A stretch of 22,117 bases of DNA from assembly GCA_947085525.1 (NCBI GenBank), contig CAMTWU010000009.1, positions 1 through 22,117 of the forward strand, given 5' to 3'. How positions within the stretch are numbered: position 1 is the stretch's first letter; the number at the start of each line of letters is the position of its first letter. This document shows positions 15,210 through 21,973 of this stretch, piece after piece. A program made the position numbers and the translations under genes. The DNA comes from JACPYF01 sp947085525 (GTDB lineage Bacteria; Patescibacteriota; Saccharimonadia; Saccharimonadales; Saccharimonadaceae). Under the pieces are notes generated by a model, which was given only the letters and a program-made list of their open reading frames with translations, searched no databases and was not told the DNA's origin.

Positions 15210-15843
15210 GTCGTATCCTCTCGATAATTGCAGATGTACTAATATTTTTACCTAGTAGCTCATCGTTGTACGATAGTTGTTCTTCATTAATAATTTCTAT
15301 CTTTTTACTATCGATTATCGGACTGTTTCGCAACTTCTCAATAGTCGAAGTACTTTTACTAGTTACTATAACAATATCTGGGTTAATCGATTCTGCAATA
15401 CTCACATTGTCGTCGTGAGGACACCTACTACCCTCACAAGTGTCGTCTCCATGTTGCAATATTAGATCTACTAATGGCTGCTTGTGGTTAAGAGATTGTT
15501 TTGCAACCATCGTTGCTCGACTTTTCCATGAAAGTATCGGCTTTACGGCGTTGCCTTTGGTCTCCACGAAAGCTTTTGATTGCCTAACTCGCTCGTCAGT
15601 GTCTATAGATATGATCAACTTTGCTTTCTCGCCCCCAACGACCTTGTAGTGGTAGAGTGCTACGAGATGATTTATCGTTAAAAGATCAAAGACTCCCGCA
15701 GTAAAGACAATCGTATAGCCCTCGCTTTTCCACTGCTTTGTTCTTTGTTTTAGCTCATCAATATTGCACGTAGAGTAGTCAGATGTAATAAGGCAATCAT
15801 TGAGATTGGATTCAAGCAGGTTCTTTACATCCGCTAAATTCAT
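15199..15843 (-). CDS. Cytidylyltransferase-fold protein, paralogue 1
   Basis: The 214-aa protein is the first gene of the operon. TAGVFDLLTINHLVALYH (48-65) is the nucleotide-binding loop; the usual HxGH is TINH, so only the second histidine remains. ILSWKSRATMVAKQ and NISTSAIIERIR near the C-terminus match the nucleotidyltransferase family. A cluster HGDDTCEGSRCPHDD (131-145) parallels the cysteine cluster of the second paralogue. The frame extends six codons to ATG 15861, but that codon lies within the promoter; a TAAAAT box ends 8 nt before ATG 15843, so the mRNA is probably leaderless and starts there. The next gene overlaps its end. Confidence 0.78.
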   Translation of the reverse strand: MNLADVKNLLESNLNDCLITSDYSTCNIDELKQRTKQWKSEGYTIVFTAGVFDLLTINHLVALYHYKVVGGEKAKLIISIDTDERVRQSKAFVETKGNAVKPILSWKSRATMVAKQSLNHKQPLVDLILQHGDDTCEGSRCPHDDNVSIAESINPDIVIVTSKSTSTIEKLRNSPIIDSKKIEIINEEQLSYNDELLGKNISTSAIIERIRHEG

Positions 15844-15851
15844 TTTGAAAT

Positions 15852-15880
15852 ATTTTAACATACTTTATTAAATTTTGCAA
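15852..15880 (-). promoter_or_regulatory. Promoter of the nucleotidyltransferase/glycosyltransferase operon
   Basis: On the minus strand TTGCAA (15875-15880), 17 nt, TAAAAT (15852-15857). The predicted start is at or next to ATG 15843. A weaker plus-strand pair, TTGAAA (15845-15850) and TTAAAT (15868-15873), overlaps it and could drive the NUDIX gene. Confidence 0.6.
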
Positions 15881-15882
15881 CT

Positions 15883-16308
15883 ATGATAGACTCATTGTTA
15901 ATGAAGAAGATTGTTGCAAAAGCGCTTGTTGTTGATCAGTCTAATAGGCTTCTCTTATTATACCGCGGAATGACACATCCACATTTTCCTGGCCATCTAG
16001 ATTTACCTGGTGGTGAGGTAGAAGATGGCGAGCAATGGGAAGAAGCTGTTGCTCGTGAGATCGAGGAAGAGACAGGATTGAATGTTTCCGAGAAGAATCT
16101 TACCAAAGTCATGGAAAAATCCTATCATGACGTTACTCATGTCCTCTATGTTGCTCAATTAGCAGCACAGAGCCCCAAGCCAAATCTGAGTTGGGAGCAT
16201 AGTAATTACAAATGGTTTACAAAAGAAAATTTATTAGCCGAAGCTATCCCTGATGGAGTTGATCTGTACTATTCAGACGTTATCGAGCATATTCGATCGA
16301 AGATGTAG
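15883..16308 (+). CDS. NUDIX hydrolase
   Basis: The 141-aa protein has a full NUDIX box: GGEVEDGEQ ... REIEEETGL fits GX5EX7REUXEEXGU, so the metal site is intact. NUDIX enzymes hydrolyse nucleoside diphosphates linked to another group. The closest type by eye is the short MutT-like or ADP-sugar-type hydrolase, but the substrate cannot be read from the sequence. No Shine-Dalgarno is seen at ATG 15883; an alternative ATG is at 15901. It diverges from the nucleotidyltransferase operon across about 40 bp and may act on nucleotide-linked products of those enzymes. Copy B of the direct repeat begins 5 bp after its stop codon. Confidence 0.9.
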   Translation: MIDSLLMKKIVAKALVVDQSNRLLLLYRGMTHPHFPGHLDLPGGEVEDGEQWEEAVAREIEEETGLNVSEKNLTKVMEKSYHDVTHVLYVAQLAAQSPKPNLSWEHSNYKWFTKENLLAEAIPDGVDLYYSDVIEHIRSKM

Positions 16309-16312
16309 AGCA

Positions 16313-16400
16313 GTAAATGTCGACTCGTCCGAGTTGATCCCCCACCCTCCTCGTTTAATTGCTAGTGTTTATTATTGCAAAAATGAGCGAAGTTTACTAG
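16313..16400. repeat. 88-bp direct repeat, copy B (orphan kinase leader)
   Basis: Ungapped match to 13411-13498 with 8 mismatches. It carries the same Shine-Dalgarno and first codons as the kinase leader, but on the minus strand the frame runs into the NUDIX gene and stops, so no kinase follows. It marks the right border of the cassette. Confidence 0.9.
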
Positions 16401-16436
16401 AGGATAAAATACATTGCTTGAATGAGTGATCATATT

Positions 16437-16470
16437 AAAAAAATAGGCCTACAGTTTAAACTGTAGGCCT
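16437..16470 (-). terminator. Intrinsic terminator of the 83-aa gene
   Basis: A perfect 26-nt palindrome (16445-16470) is followed on the minus strand by A and seven U. It is the second hairpin of a pair. Confidence 0.85.
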
Positions 16471-16476
16471 CGGTGA

Positions 16477-16507
16477 CCCAGTGAGACATACAAGACGTCT
16501 CACTGGG
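16477..16507 (-). terminator. First hairpin after the 83-aa gene
   Basis: CCCAGTGAGAC (16477-16487) pairs perfectly with GTCTCACTGGG (16497-16507). No U-tract follows. The layout, a plain hairpin and then a U-tract hairpin, matches that at 5874-5939. Confidence 0.65.
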
Positions 16508-16523
16508 TTGCTGCGTAGTGGCT

Positions 16524-16775
16524 TCACGCGTACGTGAAGCTTCTGCGCATTGCGAGCTGATCTTCGATGTCGCCGTCGAGGAAGTAGACCTCCATGACGT
16601 TCTGCATCGATTTTGCCGAGTATTCGGCCTCCACTTCGCGCACGTCTTCGTCTTTCTTGACGTAGACCGGGTAGTCGTCGTGGTCGAACGTGTCGCACAT
16701 CACGATCATGTGAGTTGCACCTTCGGCCTGACCCTTTTCGACCCACTCGCGTAGATCTTCTCGTGTAGTAGGCAT
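16524..16775 (-). CDS. 83-aa protein of unknown function
   Basis: The product starts MPTTREDLREWVEKGQAEG, continues through THMIVMCDTFDHDDYPVYV and ends in a segment rich in acidic residues (EVYFLDGDIEDQLAMRRSF). The combination of an N-terminal helix, the MIVMCDTFDHDDYPVYV core and the VMEVY strand recalls small uncharacterised proteins found in diverse bacteria and phages; I know no function for them. AGAGGAG precedes ATG 16775, so an in-frame ATG at 16799 is less likely. It is GC-rich relative to its neighbours, with its own promoter and double terminator, like the genes at 3814-6215. Confidence 0.8.
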   Translation of the reverse strand: MPTTREDLREWVEKGQAEGATHMIVMCDTFDHDDYPVYVKKDEDVREVEAEYSAKSMQNVMEVYFLDGDIEDQLAMRRSFTYA

Positions 16776-16834
16776 GATGTCTCCTCTGTAGTTGAACAAA
16801 GCCCGATATTACCCCAAAGGGTAACTACTGTTTT

Positions 16835-16863
16835 AATATAACACAAATTATATTAAAAGTCAA
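16835..16863 (-). promoter_or_regulatory. Promoter of the 83-aa gene
   Basis: On the minus strand TTGACT (16858-16863), 17 nt, TATATT (16835-16840). The leader is about 53 nt and starts with a small hairpin (TTACCC/GGGTAA, 16809-16824). Confidence 0.75.
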
Positions 16864-16896
16864 TACTATTAACAGAGGGTAAGGGCCAGATGGTTT

Positions 16897-17229
16897 TTAT
16901 ATTAGCTTGGTAACCTCAAACCAGATTATTTTTAGTGGAGTATTCTGATCAACTTTGGTTTTGTAGTATTTGCTGTATTCGGCATACATATCAGCATCGG
17001 TTTCGAAAGTTTCGTGGCCTTTTTTGTCATCATCAGTTAGTTCACCAAATTTTTTCTCGAGAATTTTGACGATCTTGCCTGTGGCAAATGGTCTATTTGT
17101 TATAAATTCTTGTAGCTCAATGTCATCCCCTACTTTGAGATCTTTGTCATCAAATAATCGCCACGTCGAATCTTTCTCGCCAGAGATTACAAGAGGAACT
17201 AGATATTTGCGGAACTTTAGAACTTTCAT
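16897..17229 (-). CDS. ASCH-domain protein
   Basis: The 110-aa single-domain protein fits the ASCH fold (a PUA-like beta barrel proposed to bind RNA). MKVLKFRKYLVPLVISGEK at the start, then STWRLFDD, VGDDIELQEF, ATGKIVKILEKKFGEL and the closing IIWFEV strand follow the family pattern. ASCH proteins are thought to act as RNA-binding or RNA-modifying regulators, and some are nucleosidases; which applies here is unknown. No Shine-Dalgarno is seen; a TACTAT box ends 7 nt before ATG 17229, so the mRNA may be leaderless. No terminator is seen after it. Confidence 0.82.
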   Translation of the reverse strand: MKVLKFRKYLVPLVISGEKDSTWRLFDDKDLKVGDDIELQEFITNRPFATGKIVKILEKKFGELTDDDKKGHETFETDADMYAEYSKYYKTKVDQNTPLKIIWFEVTKLI

Positions 17230-17251
17230 AAATAATATAGTACCATGATGA

Positions 17252-17360
17252 TCTCGAGGGGAAGGTTCGCAAGCGAACGCTCACTTCTCATGCTCGAAGC
17301 GAGCTTCTGCGCGTGAGTCGCTGCGCCCGAACCTATGCTTCGAGCTTCACGTATGAAGCC
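17252..17360. repeat. Cluster of short inverted repeats
   Basis: The non-coding stretch holds several small hairpin-forming units: GTTCGCAAGCGAAC (17266-17279), GCTCGAAGCGAGC (about 17293-17305), and GCTTCACGTATGAAGC (about 17344-17359). An outer AGGTTCG/CGAACCT pair also spans much of it. It may be a degenerate palindromic intergenic repeat. No gene is seen. Confidence 0.4.
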
Positions 17361-17402
17361 ACCAAAATAACATACCCACAAAAGTGGGTATGTTATTTTG
17401 GT
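17361..17402. terminator. Bidirectional terminator overlapping the tRNA-Glu 3' end
   Basis: Perfect 19-bp inverted repeat (17361-17379 with 17384-17402) with an AAAA loop and A/T-rich outer arms that supply a U-tract on either strand. Its right arm includes the discriminator and CCA of the tRNA. Confidence 0.8.
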
Positions 17403-17474
17403 GATCCCACGGGGAATCGAACCCCGATTTCCAGGATGAGAACCTGGTGTCCTAAACCGTTAGACGATGAGACC
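17399..17474 (-). tRNA. tRNA-Glu (anticodon CTC)
   Basis: Read on the minus strand, the acceptor arm pairs GGTCTCA with TGGGATC (two G-U pairs). The anticodon stem is CCAGG/CCTGG with loop TTCTCAT, giving anticodon CTC, which reads GAG. The T arm is CGGGG TTCGATT CCCCG, and CCA is encoded. A possible promoter lies at 17486-17514 (TTGTAG, 17 nt, TAGGAT). It decodes glutamate, the amino acid charged by the GltX encoded nearby. Confidence 0.95.
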
Positions 17475-17508
17475 ACGTACATACAATCCTAACAGAGGCG
17501 GATTGTTT

Positions 17509-17883
17509 CTACAACTCTTTGATAATCTCTAGCAGCTTGCGTGGTGTGATGTCGGCTTTGATCAGATAGGCTTCGACTTTTTGCTGCAGGGCTTCGCGTG
17601 ATTTGTCGTCTTCGTCAAAGTTTGTCAGAATCAAGACTTTGGTGTTTGGTATGAGGTCTTTTTCGCCGCGGAGTTCTTCGATCACTTCATTACCCTTTTT
17701 CTCGGGCAACATGATGTCTAGCAATATATAGTCATAATCTTTGCTCTTGGCTGCGGCTAGGCCATCGCTACCGCTCAGGACCCAGTCAACAACATAGCCG
17801 GCTTGGTTGAGGGCGCGGACGTACATTTCGCCGATGAAACGGTCGTCTTCGATACATAATACTCTGAGTTGTTTTGCGTCCAT
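17509..17883 (-). CDS. Single-domain response regulator
   Basis: The 124-aa protein is only a receiver domain: acidic residues in CIEDD (10-14), phospho-acceptor Asp56 in ILLDIMLPEKKG, Thr in ILTNFD and Lys in AYLIKAD. With no output domain it would act by protein contact or as a phosphotransfer intermediate, like CheY or Spo0F. It starts 2 nt after the kinase stop, with GGGGAT as Shine-Dalgarno, so it is co-translated with its kinase. A hairpin follows (17483-17489/17500-17506) without a clear U-tract. Confidence 0.92.
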   Translation of the reverse strand: MDAKQLRVLCIEDDRFIGEMYVRALNQAGYVVDWVLSGSDGLAAAKSKDYDYILLDIMLPEKKGNEVIEELRGEKDLIPNTKVLILTNFDEDDKSREALQQKVEAYLIKADITPRKLLEIIKEL

Positions 17884-17884
17884 G

Positions 17885-19348
17885 TTATCCCCTATACATT
17901 GAGTGATTTTTGATATATTTCTTTTCTTTGCGGTCGATCATCGATTCGTTACTATTATCGCTGGTTGCGAGCTTATCTGCAACACTAGCATAGGTTGGAA
18001 TAGTAAATGCAAAGACAGTTCCGTGGCCTTCGTCGCTACGAACAGATATAGTACCGCCGTGCGATTCGACGACCGCTTTAGTAATGTAGAGTCCTAGTCC
18101 TGTCCCGACGGTATTTTCGCGTGAGCGGTGCGAGCGATAGAACTTGTCAAAGATATGACTGAGGAGTGCTCCAGGTATACCGATACCATTGTCTTGTACA
18201 CTGACTTCCACAAAATCATTGGTGGCTTTGGCTGTGACGACGATCAAACCGCCTTCACTACTGTATTTGATGGCGTTGTCGACGAGGTTGACGATGACTT
18301 CGCTCAAGCTACCGCGGTCGGCGGCAATAGTCGGCAAGTCCTCGGGAATGCTGACGTTTAGCATGCGGTGATGAGTCCGAGCTCGCAGATCCAGGTCGTC
18401 ACCAACAGATTGGTAGACGCGTGACAGCGCTTCCTCTTTCAGATGTAATTGCAAATGACGACGGTCATAACGCGAGACATTCAAGATGTTATTGATGTAA
18501 GTTGTTAGCCGATCGGCCGAGACGTCCAAACGTTCAAAGAAAGCGACTTGGTCCTCTGTCAGGTCTAGCTCTTGGCGTAGGACATCGAGGTAGCCTTTGA
18601 TCACGGTTATTGGTCCACGCAGCTCGTGCGCGGCCAGTGCGGTAAAGTCTAGATCGTCTTCGTCAGTGCTGTAATCTTCAGTTCGGTCGATAGTAACCAA
18701 AATTGTTTCGATCGCACTATCACCGTTTTGTTGATAGAGCGCTAACATGTCAAAAAATTGGCGCTTGTCTTCGCTCTCGATAGTTGCCTGGCGCAGTCGT
18801 TTCCACCAATGAGTCGATGAAATACTTTTGTCCGTTGTTTGATCTAGCCAACTGGCCAGTGAATCGTTTTCTGTGAAACTTACATTGAGCTCTTTGCCAC
18901 CAGCATGAGTTGGCGCAGCTTTGTTGGCGTACAAAATCTGACGCTTGGAATCGAGTGCGATAATGCCGATCGGCAAATGATCCATCAGTGACTGCGCAAA
19001 AATCTGCTCGGTTGTCACATCGCCTTCGGGATTTTTCTCGGCATGGAGGCGGCGGATGAGTTCGACGACGGTGCTCTTTTTGTCAAAAGGCTTGTCGCTG
19101 TAGGCGTATAGCAGCGCATCGGTCACCTGCTTCATTGGCTTGCTCGCGAGGCTAGCCACAATATAACCTGCAATGACTTCAAATAATACAAAGATCACAA
19201 CGAGGCTGAAAACGAGTGCAGATTGAACAAGATTCGGGGACAGCGCCATATATGCGCCGTACATAATGGCGGCGACAAAAAGCTGTAGTAGTAGTGAGAT
19301 CGAAACGATCTTTAGCTTTTGCTCGTTGTGGTAGTTATTTATTGCCAC
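17885..19348 (-). CDS. Membrane sensor histidine kinase
   Basis: The 487-aa protein has two transmembrane helices near 13-35 and 43-67 with almost no external loop, a PAS-like region (about 115-222), HisKA with phospho-acceptor His241 in FTALAAHELRGPITVIKGY, and HATPase_c with VDNAIKY, QDNGIGIPG and GTGLGLYITK. A charged tail of about 30 residues follows. The lack of an external domain suggests it senses the membrane or a partner protein. The start overlaps the end of the DUF3048 gene by 10 nt, and the partner regulator follows 1 nt after its stop, so all three form one operon. Confidence 0.94.
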   Translation of the reverse strand: MAINNYHNEQKLKIVSISLLLQLFVAAIMYGAYMALSPNLVQSALVFSLVVIFVLFEVIAGYIVASLASKPMKQVTDALLYAYSDKPFDKKSTVVELIRRLHAEKNPEGDVTTEQIFAQSLMDHLPIGIIALDSKRQILYANKAAPTHAGGKELNVSFTENDSLASWLDQTTDKSISSTHWWKRLRQATIESEDKRQFFDMLALYQQNGDSAIETILVTIDRTEDYSTDEDDLDFTALAAHELRGPITVIKGYLDVLRQELDLTEDQVAFFERLDVSADRLTTYINNILNVSRYDRRHLQLHLKEEALSRVYQSVGDDLDLRARTHHRMLNVSIPEDLPTIAADRGSLSEVIVNLVDNAIKYSSEGGLIVVTAKATNDFVEVSVQDNGIGIPGALLSHIFDKFYRSHRSRENTVGTGLGLYITKAVVESHGGTISVRSDEGHGTVFAFTIPTYASVADKLATSDNSNESMIDRKEKKYIKNHSMYRG

Positions 19349-20514
19349 GCCACACTCCTGTCAGGCCCAATTGCGGTCAGCCAGGTTTGGCCACGCTCCA
19401 GCAATATCTCTTTTCCTTTTGCGTCGGCGAATTTGATCTGAGATTTTTTGGCGTCTTTTTTCCAGGTTCCCTGTACGTGTGTGCCGTTTTGGAATATATG
19501 AGCTTCGCCGGAACCTACGGTTGTCATCTGTTCGCGGTAACCGTCTTCGAACCCAATTTTGGTTGGGATTTTCATGACTATCACGACGCGAGGCGCAATT
19601 TGACCACTTTCTCTGTCAGTATGTGGCTTGCCACCCTGTGAGCGGTTATAGAGTTTGCTAGCCGCGTCGTAGACATAACTGGAATTGTACAGACCACTGG
19701 ATATATTGACCTGTACCTGATTGGCAACTTCGGGCGTAACAGTGGTTTTGGTTTTTGTGGCGGGCTTTTTGGTTTCAGCTGGGACTCGGGAAAAACCAGT
19801 GAATTTTGACTCGTTGTAGCCTTTTGCTGCGTTCAGGGCATTTAATCGCTCGAAACTCGTATAGACATTGTGGGGTGCATAGCGGTCTTTGGCGCGCCAG
19901 TATGCACCACCGTTAAAGAACTGGTCGATGTCGCGGTATTGGCCATTGCGGACTTCTTGCAGTGCATTGTAGCTGCCACCAATGTGGGCGACGCTAGCGT
20001 CAAAAGCCGCGATCCAATCGACATAATATGGACGAACCGAACGGACTGGTCCGATGAGTGCTGGTTGTTGTTCCTGGTAAATCACCAAAAACCTAGTGAT
20101 TCCGCCTTCAGCTATTGCTTCAAAGACAACTCCACTATCTTTGACACCTGATTGTGGACGAGCGTCAGGGCTGTTTTCGATCATGATGCCCGTCACAGGA
20201 CGCTTGGTTGCAGCTTCGTCAGGAAGTTCATTACCAGTTAGTGGCGAGTAATATTTTTCAGCCAGTTTTTTGCGGATGAAATTACCTGGGGTCGCTACCT
20301 CTGGATCTTGATATTGGCCGAGCATGACCAGTAGACCTACGCCGACTGCGATGATGATGGCAATACACGCAAAGAAATACCGCAGTCCTCGATCGTCGTG
20401 CAGCAACTGATGAATTTTCGTCCACCGCTTTGGTTTGGTGACAGCCGTCGAGGCTTCATTAATATGAAGTTCCCCATCAAAATGATGTCGTTTCTGTTTT
20501 TTGCCCACTAACAT
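19339..20514 (-). CDS. DUF3048-domain membrane-anchored protein
   Basis: This 391-aa protein has a cytoplasmic basic N-terminus, one transmembrane helix at about 45-65 (YFFACIAIIIAVGVGLLVML) and a large outside domain. The segments SPLTGNELPDEAATKRPVTG, IMIENSPDARPQSGV, VFEAIAEGGITRFLVIYQ and IGPVRSVRPYYVDWIAAFDA match DUF3048 (YerB-like), of unknown function. A linker rich in Lys, Thr and Pro (AETKKPATKTKTTVTPEV) separates it from a C-terminal domain. A TATAAT ends 7 nt before ATG 20514 and overlaps an upstream ATG at 20523, so the shorter start is chosen. It leads the operon with the overlapping kinase and may be the external partner that kinase lacks. Confidence 0.88.
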   Translation of the reverse strand: MLVGKKQKRHHFDGELHINEASTAVTKPKRWTKIHQLLHDDRGLRYFFACIAIIIAVGVGLLVMLGQYQDPEVATPGNFIRKKLAEKYYSPLTGNELPDEAATKRPVTGIMIENSPDARPQSGVKDSGVVFEAIAEGGITRFLVIYQEQQPALIGPVRSVRPYYVDWIAAFDASVAHIGGSYNALQEVRNGQYRDIDQFFNGGAYWRAKDRYAPHNVYTSFERLNALNAAKGYNESKFTGFSRVPAETKKPATKTKTTVTPEVANQVQVNISSGLYNSSYVYDAASKLYNRSQGGKPHTDRESGQIAPRVVIVMKIPTKIGFEDGYREQMTTVGSGEAHIFQNGTHVQGTWKKDAKKSQIKFADAKGKEILLERGQTWLTAIGPDRSVAWQ

Positions 20515-20557
20515 AAGCATCATTATAACTGATGTGGTGATATCGTACTAGTAGAGT

Positions 20558-21973
20558 CTATACCTGTTGCAAGCGACGTAGAACTGTTTCTTTGCCCAGT
20601 AATGCCAGTGTGTCGTTGAGTTGTGGGCTGAAGGCTGCCCAGGTTGTGTAGATACGGATCAGGCTAAACAATATGCCAGGTTTTTCGCCTGTTGTTTCGA
20701 GTAGTTGGTTTAAAGTTTCTTGGATAGCTTCGGGGGTGAATTCGCTATTTTGCAGCGCATCGTGAGCTTGTTGTATCAGTTCCGCTCGGCGCTCTGGCGA
20801 TAGTTTGCTGACTTGTTTGTTACTATCGATCAGTTCCATGTTTACCGGTGGATCTACAAAGAAATAACCGAACTGCCGTAGATCGTTCAATGTTTTCATA
20901 CGGTCTTGTGCCAATGCCAGAACTTTTTGTTTGTATTCAGTATCGGCATCACTACCCACATTTGGCCAAAAGTCAGTTGAGAGCTCGTATAATTTTCCAA
21001 TATCGAGCTTTCGGATAAATTGACCATTTACCCACTCGAGTCGTTTGTCATCAAACTGTGCGCCTGATTTATGGACTCTATCTAAACTAAATTTAGCTAT
21101 CAACTCATCTGTTGTGAAGACTTCTTGTTCAGTACCATCGTTCCACCCTAGTGTTGCGATGAAGCTGACTAGAGCTTCTGACAAATACCCACTTTTGGTG
21201 TAATCCAAAATATCTTTGGCTCCATCACGCTTGCTGAGCTTTTTGCCGCCCGTTGCTGCCATGATGTGCGGCATAGTTGCCAGCACCGGTGGTTCGATCT
21301 CTAGTGCTTCGTATAGGTTCAGGTAGTTTGGCTGGCTAGAAATGAATTCTTGGCCCCTGATAACATGTGAAATATGCATCTCGGCATCATCAACGATATG
21401 GGCAAAGTTATAAGTTGGGAAGCCGTCGCTCTTGATCAAGATGAAGTCGTCAATCACCTCTGATCCAGTTGATAGATCACCCATCACCTCGTCATGCCAC
21501 TGATATGGCTTTGGATCAGATTTGAATCGTAGCGGCTGACTACCATCCCAAGCTGGTGGATTTTCGGGACGATGGTTACGATACAAGAACGGCTTTTTTT
21601 CAGCCTGAGCTTGTTCGCGGAATTGTTGCAACTCTTCACGACTATATGGGTCAGCATATGCTCTACCGCTATCTATTAGCTTTTGCGCCCATTGTTTGTA
21701 TACATCCAGACGTTCACTCTGTTTGTATGGAGCAAACTCACCACCAATGTCTGGTCCTTCGTTGTAATTCAGGCCAAGTGCCTTTAGGCTCTTGAGTACA
21801 TGTTCAGCTGAGCCTTCGACTTCACGGGCTTGGTCAGTGTCCTCTAAACGCAAAATAAATTTGCCATTATTTTGTCGTGCAACTAGCCACGCAAACAGTG
21901 CAGTACGAACACCACCCACGTGTAAAAAGCCAGTTGGGCTGGGGGCGAAACGAGTGCGAGTGTCTTTTGTCAT
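20558..21973 (-). CDS. gltX: Glutamyl-tRNA synthetase
   Basis: The 471-aa class I synthetase attaches glutamate to tRNA-Glu. The HIGH-type motif is PSPTGFLHVGG (11-21) and the KMSKS-type motif is KKLSKRDG (244-251). The zinc-finger region of the E. coli enzyme is not evident. A C-terminal helical anticodon-binding domain makes the length typical of bacterial GluRS. Whether it also charges tRNA-Gln (non-discriminating form) cannot be told here. A TAAAAT box ends 8 nt before ATG 21973, suggesting a leaderless mRNA. tRNA-Glu lies about 3 kb downstream. Confidence 0.97.
   Translation of the reverse strand: MTKDTRTRFAPSPTGFLHVGGVRTALFAWLVARQNNGKFILRLEDTDQAREVEGSAEHVLKSLKALGLNYNEGPDIGGEFAPYKQSERLDVYKQWAQKLIDSGRAYADPYSREELQQFREQAQAEKKPFLYRNHRPENPPAWDGSQPLRFKSDPKPYQWHDEVMGDLSTGSEVIDDFILIKSDGFPTYNFAHIVDDAEMHISHVIRGQEFISSQPNYLNLYEALEIEPPVLATMPHIMAATGGKKLSKRDGAKDILDYTKSGYLSEALVSFIATLGWNDGTEQEVFTTDELIAKFSLDRVHKSGAQFDDKRLEWVNGQFIRKLDIGKLYELSTDFWPNVGSDADTEYKQKVLALAQDRMKTLNDLRQFGYFFVDPPVNMELIDSNKQVSKLSPERRAELIQQAHDALQNSEFTPEAIQETLNQLLETTGEKPGILFSLIRIYTTWAAFSPQLNDTLALLGKETVLRRLQQV

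Noticed and set aside
13411..16400. Insertion sequence or transposon bounded by the 88-bp repeats
   Set aside because: There is no transposase, no terminal inverted repeats, and 88 bp is far longer than a target-site duplication.
17399..17474. tRNA-Glu as attachment site of an integrated element
   Set aside because: No second copy of the tRNA 3' end and no integrase were seen in the window.
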